A DNA stretch of 38,860 bases from Nemertoderma westbladi (GCA_032718475.1 JAUCBJ010000744.1:1-38860); one strand, 5' to 3'. Positions 9,779 to 20,136 are shown, counted from the first letter of the stretch. The notes: generated by a model not told the origin, from the sequence alone. Translations and numbers: made by a program.

Positions 9779-11690
9779 TTTGTTAGGTTTTATTTTAAAG
9801 ATAATGTATTTTATTAGCCCCTTAAATAATTATTATGCCTTCCCTTTATTATTGACTGTTTATTGTAACAACAATAATATATTACAAATAATTGTTACAA
9901 TCGCACCCAAATAAATAACACGGAATTAAATTGATTAATTCAGTCCACAAGTTAATACCGGTAAATAATAAATATATGACCGGTAATTTATTTGTCAGGA
10001 ATAATGCCGTGATAAATATTCTGATTCACCGCTTGGTGGGGGAAATTATTAAGTTTAACTCACTACAAGCAATGCTACCACTGACAGAGTAATGAATTAC
10101 CTCCTATTGGATTAGAGGTAGGATAGCCCAACAGCAAGGAAGGTGGAATAAGCTAGGCAGTATACTACTACTATGAAGTATATGCTGTAAGCTACCTTCA
10201 ATATAACACGTCTAATCAACTGGATGGGCTGAGGCTAGTGAGCTGAGGCTATGTTCCCTATAGTATAATGCAGCCAACCTATTAGCAGCAGATAACTGAA
10301 CAGGGAGTGCAAGCCTAGGGGGTTGTCAAGGTTACTTCAGAGGTAGGACAGTCATGTGACCTAATATTGCCTGTAGAAACAACAAATAATTCCACCCAAG
10401 AAATAAATTGGTTTTTGGAATATTACACTGACAGAGATCCAAGTTGTAAATATTGGATCTGAGGGGGAATAAATGAGCTGAAATGTTAAATAGCTCGATG
10501 ATATGTATGTATATCGGTTAAATGTTCCCTTTATATTTATTATGGAATAATAATATCGGAATAAAAAACCGCACAACTTATAAAAATAATATAAAATGCT
10601 ACTTATACCTAAAGTACCTTCGTTACAAGTTGTGGTGTAAACTTTTGAGTTTACTTTAATGTAGTACACAAAAAAAACAAAATTGGCAGAACAATATGAC
10701 TGTGGGAATTTACCAGGGGGTTTGTAAAACGTTTCGAGCGTTTAGGATGTTGAAACCAGACAAGAGACAAACGTTAATAGCACAAATAAAAACAATAGAT
10801 ACAGTTAGTAGAATGTGTCCCCAGGATTGCCGCATAGGCTACTTAGGACTCTTAGTTATTTGGCCTAATATAGGATATAACGAACTGTTTATGGGCTAAG
10901 ACCGCATAAAGTGGTTCCAATCGACTGAAAAATTGGAACTAGTAAGTCTGTACGTAAGGTATGTCTATAAATAGCAGTTCAATACTTGGTTGAAGAAATG
11001 AAAGTGCCCCACGATTCATCCAGAGACTATGTTGTGGATATTATTGATGGGCCAGTCGTACTTCTGCGCTTTAATTCCGTAAAACCAAGTATGAAAGGTA
11101 ATTCGTCGGGAATAAAGCTATATTTCCTCCCACAAGGAGGTAAGAACTTTATATGTTCCAATAATGGAAATAGGAATAAGATAGGGGGTAAAATGAGGCC
11201 TACAAAACAATTATGCATTCACTTAATACACTATGAAGCCAAGCAATCATATACTGGTAATTCACAGTAGGCAGACTTGCAGTAAAATGATTTACGGTAA
11301 ATATGAGATTCCGTCTATTATCTGACCTGACCAATCTAGCATTATTGCAGCGGAAATTTACCTATTGTACCCGACTTAAGGTAAAAACGAACGTCTACAT
11401 CTATCAAGATCCAACAACACATAGGCCGCTATCAGGTAATGTTCAAAACTCACCAATATGTGAAAGCAAAAAACAACAAATATACCAATTATAAGTAACG
11501 ATATATAAAGTACTCCTTTACACTCTCCGGTTATACACCAGTAAATAAGTTTATCAAATACTTGCAGAATACTTGCAGATACCGAAATCAGAGGAAAGAA
11601 GCACATTAATAGCAATGCCCGACTAAACGATAAAGATGTAATGTACAGAACAATTTAATAAAAACTTAATTATATTAATTAATCTGGACA
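9779..11690. other. No gene seen; leader and possible LTR remains, AT-rich
   Basis: This stretch lies upstream of the BEL/Pao gag and should hold its 5' leader and LTR. I see AT-rich leader-like sequence next to the gag (9779-10000) and a mixed block at 10030-10360, but no clear TG...CA ends, no primer site and no second copy. Short open frames at 10361-10669, 10696-10899 and 10986-11270 show no motif, no codon pattern I trust and no family likeness; I leave them out as genes. Confidence 0.4.
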
Positions 11691-11804
11691 CCCCCCAGTC
11701 GGGGTAAATGGTAAAAACCTAAGTGCTGTAATTATATGTTAAATTGCACGGAATCTAAAATTTATAAATTATTAAAATATTAATATATGGTCTAAAATAA
11801 TTAG

Positions 11805-12367
11805 TTATTGAGAGGATAAGGTGGATATTGTTGGGCATTTGTCGCAGACTAGGGCATGGTATCGGTTCTTTGCGGGTTGCAGACAGAAACGACATATACA
11901 GTCAATACATGGATCGTGGTAGGAATTATTTTCACACAGCTTGAAATGAAACCCATGTGATGTGGTTCTTGTTCCTAGGTGACGGTGTCGTTGGCCGCTG
12001 CGTTTCCAGCTAGATGATTGGAACGCAGGGCCCTGCTGGTATTGTTCTGCATCGAAATTTGCATTGCGATCGTTTCTGAAAGTGTTGTACTGTTCTAGAA
12101 TTGCTGAGTTAAATATGCCTGGGAATTTAAGAACAATGTCATTAGTTAGGGTTTCTTCGTTGATTAATTTCAAAGCGAGCGTGGAGGATGAGGAGATGTG
12201 TAGGCCGAGTAACCGTTTTATAAATGTAGATTTTATTTTGTCGATTTCCTTTAGTTGGGGCAGTGTAAGCAGGGGACCAAACTCGGATATTGCGTACGTT
12301 GTCATTGGGAAAATCTTCATTTGAAATATTTTCATTCCGGTTTGTACGCCTGACTCGGCAAAAAAGC
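11805..12367 (-). pseudogene. LINE C-terminal region with Cys/His cluster
   Basis: The minus-strand frame gives the post-RT region: KIFQMKIFPMTTYAISEFGP, LPQLKEIDKIKSTFIKRLLG and LALKLINEETL are the usual order of helices after the thumb of many LINE RTs. It ends with a Cys/His cluster (CIDCICRFC...HALVC), the C-terminal zinc knuckle of such elements, and stops at 11805. An ATG at 12383 is not a real start; it lies in the 5' end of the inserted plus-strand LINE. Confidence 0.7.
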
Positions 12368-12384
12368 ACCCCCCAACCCCCACT

Positions 12385-14631
12385 ATGGATTACATTAGCA
12401 ATGCGGAGGTCCGGCCACTAGAGGCCAGTGGAATTACCGGACACAATCGGCCTCACAGGCGTCAGTTAACTCCTGACCGGCTGCCTGTCTCACCCCCTAC
12501 TGGAGAGAGAGCAGCCAACAATTCTTTGAGTCCCTTTCCTGATGACCTTTCTGGCCCAAACCCTGGGTCACCAGGGAGGCCAGATTGTGATGGGGAGAGG
12601 GATTCTGGAGTTGGAGGCTACTCTCATGTTCCATCCCGACCAACAAAGCCATTGGTGAATCTGAGGCAAGTCACTAGACTAGCCTCAGTAAACACCCTAA
12701 CACTCGGGTCCCCAATGCGACAAGGTGAGCTGACTGCCTTGGCAGATAAGCTTTCTCTTAGCGCAGTGGGTGTTCAAGAGCACCGAATGCAGACTGGACA
12801 GACTGATGAGGTTCTGATTAAGGACATGGGGGGCGGTTGGCGACTCGCCCTTGCGTCAGCAGATGATAGTGGCAATGGTGGAATTGGTCTATTGATGAAT
12901 CCAACGGCACATGCAGCATTGGACAAAATAGACCAAATCTCTAACCACATCATCCGTTGCCACTTCTCATGTTCTGGAAGACTGGCTAAGAAGTTTCCTA
13001 AGGTGGTTCTGATTGTGTGCTACTCTCCAACTAGTGTTGCCCCTGTAGAGGAGGTGGAAAATTTCTACCACAATCTACAAGCAGCAACTGATGGAGTGGA
13101 TCAGCATGCATTCTTAACATTCCTGGGAGACTTTAATGCAAGTCTGCATCAATCACCTACATCGCCCTGGGTCTATAGCAATAGTGTTAACCGAAATTCT
13201 GTCCATCTTCAGGATTTTATCTCTGGAAATGGATTGTTTTCGGCTGGAACCCAGTTCAAGAAGCGAACTGGAAAGCTATGGACTCATAGTGGACCCAGTG
13301 GTCACAAGTCCCAGATAGACCATATTCTGTTTCGTAGGAAATACAGGAGCTCTATACAAGACTGTAATGCATTTACACTTCGACCCTTCTCCAGTGATCA
13401 CCGCCTTATTGTGGCCAAGTTAAGACTTAGTCTGCGTGCTAGCAGAACAATGAAATCTGCCTTGCCACGGCATGACTGGTCCTCTCTGTTGCAACAGCCA
13501 AGTGTGAGATCCAGCTTCACACTACAGCTGATCAACACGTATGAGGCTCTTGCCTCTGAGGCGGCAGATCACTGTGAGGGCTATACTGCCTTTACAGAAG
13601 CAGTTAAGTTAGCAGCTGCAGAAACAGTTCCTGTATACCCTCGAAACAGGAAAAGGGCCCCCTGGACTGACAACAAAATTCAGAAGTGCCGAAATGACCT
13701 TCATAAAGCGCAGAAAGAGTCCCGACTCAAACAGACTACAGCGGCCAAGAATGCAGTTAAAGCTGCATCTAGGTCCCTGAACAGGCAGTACTCTGTTAAT
13801 CTACAGGAGCTAATAAACCAACAGGTTGATGCCATCAATGATGCTGACGACAGCAGGCAATCATCCCAGGCATGGAAATCGATCAATCTGCTTACTGGGC
13901 GGAAAAGCCAACCAACCACCAAGGTTAAGGCTGAATCACCAGCCGATCGCCTCAATGGTTGGAAAGCCCACTTTGAAAAGCTCCTCAATAATGACAGGGT
14001 ATTGCCTGATAACTTTATAGAAGTAAAAGTGTCTGAGTCTGTACTCCCAGATATTCCCATTGGCGATATCTCCTTTGCAGAAGTGAAGGCTGCTGCAAAG
14101 AGCATTAAGACCAATCGTGCCAGTGGAGTAGATGGTGTTCCCCCTGAGGTCTTTAAAATACCTGAGTGTTTAAAGCTCATCTATCCCATCATAGTAGACA
14201 TGTACCGTACAACAAGAGTCCCACAAGAAATGAAAACAAATAAGTTGGTGCCAGTTCCCAAGAAGGGCAACCTAACACTCTATGGTTCTTTTCGGGGAAT
14301 CTCATTGATCTCGATTGCTGCAAAACTATACAATAGAATTCTATTAAATCGCATCAGGGATCCCATTGAGAGACTGCTACGTGGAAATCAGAATGGGTTC
14401 CGTAAAGGTCGTGGGACCATGGAGCCCATTTTGGCACTTAGAAGGATAATTGAAGAGTTATCAAAAAAGAAAGACAGGCATCTGGCTGTTATCTTTGTTG
14501 AATATATCAAGGCCTTTAATTCAGTCTCTCGCTCACGTATGTTCAGCATACTTTCATTATATGGGATTCCTGATGGAATAATTGCAGCAATCAGATCAGT
14601 AGTAGATCAGGAGTACTCTCAGAATCATTAG
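12385..14631 (+). CDS. LINE endonuclease and truncated reverse transcriptase
   Basis: A 748-residue frame. A Pro/Ser-rich head (1-90) is followed by an APE endonuclease: VQEHRMQTGQ, NGGIGLLM, LGDFNAS, and the C-terminal SQIDHIL and SSDHRLIV words that carry catalytic residues. After a basic helical linker the RT begins (NRASGVDGVPPEVF, PVPKKGNLTLYGSFRGISL, NQNGFRKGRGTMEPILALRR). Motif A reads FVEYIKAFNSV where the family has FVDYxKAFDS, so the first catalytic Asp is Glu here. The frame ends soon after at 14631. The palm with motif B and YxDD is deleted; the downstream part resumes in another frame. The RT cannot work, though the endonuclease looks whole. The ATG at 12385 directly follows a C-rich 5' end. 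Confidence 0.8.
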   Translation: MDYISNAEVRPLEASGITGHNRPHRRQLTPDRLPVSPPTGERAANNSLSPFPDDLSGPNPGSPGRPDCDGERDSGVGGYSHVPSRPTKPLVNLRQVTRLASVNTLTLGSPMRQGELTALADKLSLSAVGVQEHRMQTGQTDEVLIKDMGGGWRLALASADDSGNGGIGLLMNPTAHAALDKIDQISNHIIRCHFSCSGRLAKKFPKVVLIVCYSPTSVAPVEEVENFYHNLQAATDGVDQHAFLTFLGDFNASLHQSPTSPWVYSNSVNRNSVHLQDFISGNGLFSAGTQFKKRTGKLWTHSGPSGHKSQIDHILFRRKYRSSIQDCNAFTLRPFSSDHRLIVAKLRLSLRASRTMKSALPRHDWSSLLQQPSVRSSFTLQLINTYEALASEAADHCEGYTAFTEAVKLAAAETVPVYPRNRKRAPWTDNKIQKCRNDLHKAQKESRLKQTTAAKNAVKAASRSLNRQYSVNLQELINQQVDAINDADDSRQSSQAWKSINLLTGRKSQPTTKVKAESPADRLNGWKAHFEKLLNNDRVLPDNFIEVKVSESVLPDIPIGDISFAEVKAAAKSIKTNRASGVDGVPPEVFKIPECLKLIYPIIVDMYRTTRVPQEMKTNKLVPVPKKGNLTLYGSFRGISLISIAAKLYNRILLNRIRDPIERLLRGNQNGFRKGRGTMEPILALRRIIEELSKKKDRHLAVIFVEYIKAFNSVSRSRMFSILSLYGIPDGIIAAIRSVVDQEYSQNH

Positions 14632-15374
14632 AGGGAGCCCAGCGGCTCCTCAGCTCATTAGAACATGCTGCTTCTAGTGTTGGTCTTTTTATTAACTCCA
14701 GAAAGACCAAAATTCTGACAGTTAACTTTGAAAGTCCTCAGCAAGTCTCTGATCGGATGTGCATAAGCTCAAAGGATGGTATGCTTGAGCATGTGGACGA
14801 CTTCTGTTACCTGGGATCATGGATCCGGAAGTCAGGTGAGGACCTTCGAATACGTAAGGGAAAGGCATGGGCAGCCTTGAATAGGCTTTCCAGGATTTGG
14901 AAGTCACCTAGAATTAATCGGAAACTTAAGGTCCGATTATTTAGAGCAGCAGTAGTTCCAGTACTCCTCTACGGGAGTCCATGCTGGGCTCTAACTGCTG
15001 AGGACACCAAATCTCTGGATGGCACATTCACAAGAATGCTACGCCGGGTACATTGTGTCAAGTACAATGCACACATCTCCAACCAGACACTATACAACAT
15101 TGGAGGTGTCTCATTGGTTCCCCCAAGCTTGACACTAGAACAAAATCGCCTCCGCTTTGCAGGACATTGCTTTCGCCGTGAGGACCAGCCAGTGCATAAT
15201 CTTGTACTTTGGCAGCCTCATGGAGTGAATAAGCATGGTGGACAGCCCATGACTTTCTTGAGACGCATCTTAAAGGACACTGGCCTTAAAGATGCGGATG
15301 ATCTAGCAAATGTCATGGGTGATAGGGAGTTGTGGCGGTGCAATTTTGTTGACAAGCCGGCACAGCATTCTTAA
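14610..15374 (+). pseudogene. LINE C-terminal domain after the RT deletion
   Basis: From GVLSESLEGAQRLLSSLE (about 14610), the segment that normally follows YxDD, the frame runs through INSRKTKILTVN, DDFCYLGSWIRKSGEDLRIR, RLFRAAVVPVLLYGSPCWAL and RLRFAGHCFRREDQPVHNLV to the stop at 15372-15374. These are the usual post-RT words of LINEs of this type. The related fragment at 29811-30032 keeps the residues just upstream (LADLDCADD), so the deletion here ended exactly before GVLSES. Only RT palm sequence was lost, roughly a hundred codons by comparison with the family. Confidence 0.75.
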
Positions 15375-15413
15375 AAATGCAGCTGCAATGCAGCATGCCG
15401 ATCCTAGTAGTAG

Positions 15414-16571
15414 ATGCAGGTTTCTAAGAGAGCCAATGGCAGAATATGCCTTTTCTTTTTTTGCTTTAATGTGCTTTGTGAACGTCAAAGTTGGTTGTAG
15501 GGTGAACAATCTTTGTTTTTATTAGGTTAACTTGTAGAGAGTTTTCACAGCACCATTTGTGAAGGTTGTTAAGACCGTCTTGAATATCCCTAGGGTTGGT
15601 AGAGTAAAAAGCAAGATCATCGGCATAAAATATACATTTCAGAAACTGGATTGCGCGCCGCAGGGCAGATACGAGGTCGGCAATGTACAGGATGAAATTC
15701 GTCGGAGAAAGGCAATCGCCTTGTAAGAAACCGAGTATTTGTCGGATTGCATTTGATAGACGTAACCCATCATAGATTTGTATGAAATTTACTTTCAGTA
15801 TTGATTTGATGATGTTGTATAGTTTCCCTTTGACACCGAAATCGTGGTAGAGTTTATGGAAGAAAATATTTCGGCTGGTGGAGTCGAAGGCCTTCCGAAA
15901 GTCTACGAAAGCCACATAGACTCGTCCCTCAGAGGCAACTAGTGACGAGATCTCGGAACGGAGGAGCTTAATTGCGTCAGTTGTAGATTTGCCCGGGGTA
16001 AACCCAAATTGTTCTAGTGGTAAACGATGTAAGAGTCTGAGTAGTAAACGCTTGTTTATAATGGAGGTAAATATCTTGAGAATGACGCTGAGAAGCGCTA
16101 TGCCGCGGTAATTATCTGGATTGGTAATTTTACCCTTTCCTTTGTATAGAACCTTGATGAAACTGGACATCCAAACTTCTGGGATTGAGCCTAGATTGAG
16201 ACACGTGTTATAAAGTAGGACTAAGAGGTGAATAATAAACGGTAGGCCTTGTTTAAGGTGTTCGTAGTAAATACGATCGGGTCCGCTAGCTTTACGGTTA
16301 GCTGCGTGGTTAATAGTATTTTCTACTTCAGCGGCCGTGATTGGGGCATTATACCATTCATCACTGTTGGTTTCATCATTTGATGTTTCTGGGATGACGG
16401 GAGTATTTAACGGGTCATTTAAGTGACTTAAAAGATTCTCAAAATGAGTTTCAAGTTTATCCATTGGTATAGGTGCTACATTGTTTGGTTTGCCTTCTCT
16501 CAGCAAAGTCCATGGTGTAATTTCAGTTTGAGCTATACGTTCTAGAAGGCGATCTTCCTCATAAATTTCAC
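15414..16571 (-). pseudogene. LINE reverse transcriptase with intact YADD
   Basis: Open for about 345 codons in one frame. The RT motifs are complete: the finger region NRKASGPDRIYYEHLK, KGKGKITNPDNYRGIALLS, FGFTPGKSTTDAIKLLRSEI, motif A FVDFRKAFDS, motif B QGDCLSPTNF, motif C FYADDLAFYS, then WCCENSLQVNLIKTKIV. A frameshift near 15500 moves the coding sense to another frame (TFTKHIKAKKEKAYSAIGSL), which runs to 15414 where the plus-strand LINE interrupts it. The frame is readable upstream to REIYEEDRLLERIAQTEI at about 16571. No ATG fits as a start. The clade is uncertain; an I/R1/Jockey-group LINE seems likeliest. Confidence 0.75.
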
Positions 16572-16646
16572 GTTACAGTATAATTACAGTATAAATAGTA
16601 AATAATTAATAAACTAATAACTTACTGTAGGACTATTGTAACTATT
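16572..16646. other. Short AT-rich gap between two LINE pieces
   Basis: About 75 bases of AT-rich sequence with two near-copies of TTACAGTATAA separate the 5' truncation point of one LINE from the 3' end of the next. No coding sense seen. Confidence 0.4.
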
Positions 16647-17372
16647 TTAACATTGCACTCGGAGGTGAGATTTAACTGCAGATTTAAAAGAATGTTGATT
16701 ATCTAGGTTTTTAATTTCATTAGGCAGGGTGTTCCAATTTTTAATACCGTTAAAAAAGAAAGTATCAGATTCGAAGGATTTACAATTCAGGAGGTAGAAG
16801 TTTGAAGCACTAGCTCTGGTACTGTAACAGTGTGTATCACTCTGTGGAATTTTTGTTTTAGGTAGTTGGGACATTTACCATTATACACTTTATGCACATG
16901 GTTAAGGCGTAGCTGCTTAACTCTACTATCTAAGTTAAGTAGTCCAGATTCAGAAAAGTCATCTGGAGTTAGGTGGTGCCTAGGTTTGTTGTCTTTAATA
17001 AATCGTACTACTTTATTTTGAGCTACTTGTAATTTACATTTAAGCTGTTTGGTTAAGCCTTCATACCAAGAAGGGCATGCATAGTCCATGTGACACTGTA
17101 TTAAAGAAGGGCAAAGTAACTTGTGGGAGTCGGTGTTTAAACTATTTTTATTTCTGTATAGAAACCTAAGCCTACTGTTAACTTTTGAGAAAATATTTTT
17201 CACTGTGCTTTCTCCTGAAAAGCAGTTATCCAATGTGGCGCCTAAATATTTAATTTCATTTTTAATTTAAATCTTATGTCCATTACTAGTGACTTCAAAC
17301 TAAGTTACCTTCTTTAACTTTCTTTTGGAACCAAACAAAATACTTTCAGTCTTACCGTAGTGACCAATGTGA
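16647..17372 (-). pseudogene. CR1/L2-like LINE, RT C-terminal part
   Basis: Minus-strand reading gives, in order, YGKTESILFGSKRKLKKV (about 17360), a broken stretch, then KYLGATLDNCFSGESTVKNI, RLRFLYRNKNSLNTDSHKLL, MDYACPSWYEGLTKQLK, QNKVVRFIKDNKPRHH and RLNHVHKVYNGKCPNYL. A frameshift near 16840 leads to CYSTRASASNFYLL and FFFNGIKNWNTLPNEIKNL, ending at 16647. This is the common C-terminal third of CR1/L2-type RTs in aquatic invertebrates. The catalytic half is missing. Stops lie near 17255-17300 as well. Confidence 0.75.
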
Positions 17373-17375
17373 TCA

Positions 17376-17708
17376 ATGTATGATGTATCAATGAATGATA
17401 TATATGCGATTGATACTGACTCTGCTAGGACTGATTTTGACTATGGTAATGTAGACGTTGGCAATTTTGTTATTGTCATCTATGATGGTAAACACTATCC
17501 CGATGAAATAATTACGAAAACTGATGATGGATCCAATATTAAGGCGATGGAGGAGAGTGTCTGAATGGCATGGAAGTGGCCCCGAGCAGCTGATGTTCAC
17601 TTCTATAGGTGGAATGAAATAATTGAGCGTATTGAATCTCCAGTTGGACATCCCGTGGGATGTATAAAGTTCCAAAAGTTCACAAATTCTGGAGATTCTA
17701 GATTCTAG
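17376..17708 (+). pseudogene. Uncharacterised C-terminal domain (YDGK...WKWP), one TGA
   Basis: Residues 28-45 read VGNFVIVIYDGKHYPDEI, then IKAMEESV, an in-frame TGA at 17562-17564, and in the same frame MAWKWPRAADVHFYRWNEII and ERIESPVGHP. I recall this layout (GDFV-V-YDGK-YPG, then WKWP, then W-E-I--IE) as a C-terminal module of many uncharacterised, often transposon-linked proteins of aquatic animals; it looks like a small beta-barrel. I know of no proven function. The TGA most simply means decay. No upstream part is present because LINE remains lie directly before it. Confidence 0.45.
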
Positions 17709-17800
17709 AATTAATTTGTCCCATGTGGGGCGAGCCACGAAGTTGGCGGAGCCTTAGCAAATTGACACTGTTAGGGGGTGGGTCAATTTATGCAAATAGT

Positions 17801-17838
17801 TGTCGTCGTCGTCATCGTTGTCGTCGTCGTCGTCGTTA
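17801..17838 (+). repeat. (GTC)n microsatellite
   Basis: About 38 bases of GTC/GTT triplets, with one CATC interruption, lead directly into the first unit of the tandem array. The following units begin with a much shorter version (CGTTGTCGTCGTT), so this tract is an expansion of the first unit's own start. Confidence 0.85.
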
Positions 17839-19210
17839 CGATTTTGACATGCTAATAACTTTGTCGGATTTAAAGCTGCCAAGTTGAAAATTTGTAGGTA
17901 TCAATATGAGCAAAAGTTGAGATTTTTGAGAGACTTTCAGACACCATCAGTGCAATGGTCTCCCGCTAGAGGGCCACATGTCTAAACATTAAATGCCCTC
18001 CCATTTCTTTGCTTTTAATCCGTTTAAACTGAAACTTGGCAGATATGTATTAGACCATTAGCTGTGACTTTCAAAGGAGGCGAATCCATCTGCAGTTCTC
18101 CAGTCTGCCGCTAGAGGGCCAAAGGTCTGAAAGTGAAATCGTTGTCGTCGTTACGATTTTGACATGCTAATAACTTTGTGGATTTAAAGCTGCCAAGTTG
18201 AAAATTTGTAGGTATCAATATGAGCAAAAGTTGAGATTTTTGAGAGACTTTCAGACACCATCAGTGCAATGGTCTCCCGCTAGAGGGCCACATGTCTAAA
18301 CATTAAATGCCCTCCCATTTCTTTGCTTTTAATCCGTTTAAGCTGAAACTTGGCAGATATGTATTAGACCATTAGCTGTGACTTTCAAAGGAGGCGAATC
18401 CATCTGCAGTTCTCCAGTCTGCCGCTAGAGGGCCAAAGGTCTGAAAGTGAAATCGTTGTCGTCGTTACGATTTTGACATGCTAATAACTTTGTCGGATTT
18501 AAAGCTGCCAAGTTGAAAATTTGTAGGTATCAATATGAGCAAAAGTTGAGATTTTTGAGAGACTTTCAGACACCATCAGTGCAATGGTCTCCCACTAGAG
18601 GGCCACATGTCTAAACATTAAATGGCCACCCATTTCTTTGCTTTTAATCCGTTTAAGCTGAAACTTGGGAAGTATGTACTAGACCATTAGCTGTAAATTT
18701 CAAAGGAGGCTAATCTGTCTGCAGTTCTCCAGTCTGCCGCTAGAGGGCAAAATGTCCCGAATGTGAAATTATTCTTCCATTTAGTTATTTATGATCTGAT
18801 CAAGCTGAAACTTGTCATATATGTACTAGAAGACATCCTAAGTCTTTGTGTGGACAGTAATCGGTCCGGAGTTTTCGAGTCTGCCGCTAGAGGGCGAAAT
18901 GTAGGAAAGTGATAACCTTCGTGAATTCCTTGATCTTAATCTATTTAAGCTGAATTTTGGAATATACAGTACCGGTATGTACTAGACCACATGCCTCGTC
19001 TTTGTGAGGAAGGTGATCGATCCGTAGTTCTTTATTATGCCGCTAGAGGGCTAAATGTATGAAAGTGAAAACCTTCCAACATTTCGTTATTTATGATCCG
19101 TCAATCGGAAACTTGGTAGATATGTAATAGACCATAGGCTGTGGCTTTGTAGGGAAACTAATCCTTCCTTCTTCAGTTACCCAGTCTCCCGCTAGAGGGT
19201 TAACGTTTTC
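17834..19210 (+). repeat. Satellite of about 150-bp monomers with CTCF-core-like words
   Basis: A tandem array in one orientation. Each monomer holds CCGCTAGAGGGC or a one-base variant: 17963, 18108, 18277, 18422, 18592 (CCACTAGAGGGC), 18737, 18884, 19040 and 19189 (ending GGGT). Spacing alternates 145 and 169-170 in the first part, then 147, 156 and 149. Around the word are shared phrases such as GCTGAAACTTGG and TGTACTAGACCAT. The first three repeats form 314-315-bp dimers (from 17836, 18151 and 18465) that are nearly identical in the first two. The word closely matches the published CTCF core consensus. No coding sense. Confidence 0.85.
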
Positions 19211-20136
19211 CGGGAAAATCTTCTCCTATGTTTTTATAATCCTTTCGAGTTGATACTTAGCATTAACTCATTTCACGTGCTGCGCGAAGGCCCCACTTCG
19301 TGTATACTTATACATGATTATACATATATACTTGTCCCCTATTCTACTTGATTTTGTGCACGTTGTACTTTACCATGGAATGATACTATTGTTATTTGGT
19401 TGTCTTACTTTATATTTATTTCCAATTTATATACTAATAAAATTAGTTTCTTATGATTATCATTTCAGACCTTATATTCTATAAATTAAATTTATTTTAT
19501 ATCTATTTTATTTTTTAGTATTTCTCTTGTATTAAGATGACTTAGAAATAGCAAATCCATTTGGTTCATATGCCAAATTTCATAAAATCGGCTTTTATTT
19601 GACTATAACAAACATTAGACCAAAATACAAAGCAATACTATATAATGTATTTTCTTCAGATATAATCATCAGATATAAACCTCTTTGAATTTCACTCCGA
19701 TTTTAAGACAAATAGTCTATATTCTGCGCATCAAACTGCTGGTCAAATGCTAATTTTTATGAAACTTCTTCCATTGGTTCTCGGTGATTTTTTATGAGGA
19801 TGATAGCCACTGGCTCTGCTTCGTTAATTTGTATAAATAATGGAGATATGTTTGTCAGCAACGCATCAACTAGTTCAGGTTCTGTTACCATCTGCTTGTT
19901 ACTTCTGCTCTGCCCGTTTTACTTCTGCTCTGCCCTATTAAACCCAGCACTAAACCCGGCCCCAGACCGAGTACAATAATGTAGACACTTTTATGCTCTA
20001 ATATACCTTATTTTACTAAAACAGTATAATGCACCTCATTTTACTATGATATACCAATACCATTATAATTATTACTCAAATAATGTTTGGATATTATGGA
20101 ATGACTTTCAGCAATAACTCCCTTATTATGTAAATC
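19211..20136. other. AT-rich gap, no gene seen
   Basis: Mostly AT-rich sequence with no domain-like reading on either strand. The 61-residue frame at 19794-19979 looks like chance. A duplicated TACTTCTGCTCTGCCC word at about 19908-19935 is the only local repeat noted. Confidence 0.4.

Larger units (their letters stand above)
12368..15413 (+). mobile_element. APE-type LINE, RTE-like, RT core deleted
   Basis: An apurinic endonuclease, an RT N-terminal half and an RT-distal C-terminal domain are encoded in order on the plus strand. The unit ends with a 3' UTR of only about 30 bases and a (TAG)3 tail at 15405-15413. Very short 3' UTRs with simple trinucleotide tails fit RTE-group elements. Three further fragments of the same family are in this window: 20525-20969, 22712-22999 (with a longer trinucleotide tail) and 29811-30032. 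It lies inside the minus-strand LINE. A target-site duplication is not clear; the flanks share only about five bases (AAGCA/ATGCA). Confidence 0.8.
11805..16571 (-). mobile_element. LINE (minus strand) split by a plus-strand LINE
   Basis: The RT and its downstream helical region read on the minus strand from 16571 to 15414. The C-terminal region with its terminal Cys/His cluster reads on from about 12367 to 11805. Between the two halves lies a complete plus-strand LINE unit (12368-15413). The protein sense joins well across the gap (SAIGSLRNL on one side, ESGVQTGMKIFQMKIFP on the other), which fits one LINE interrupted by a later insertion. The endonuclease part is missing at the 5' side, so the element was 5'-truncated at about 16571. 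Confidence 0.75.

Noticed and set aside
10361-11270. Open frames of 67 to 102 codons
   Set aside because: No motifs, AT-driven composition, no suitable context; likely chance frames in LTR or leader remains.
13701-14180. 159-residue minus-strand frame
   Set aside because: Antisense to the linker and RT start of the plus-strand LINE; no independent evidence.
12363-15418. AAGCA/ATGCA as target-site duplication of the nested LINE
   Set aside because: Five bases with a mismatch are within chance, and the 5' joint is blurred by a C-rich run.
17836-19200. CRISPR-like array
   Set aside because: Repeats are whole tandem monomers of about 150 bp, not short repeats with unique spacers, and the context is eukaryotic.
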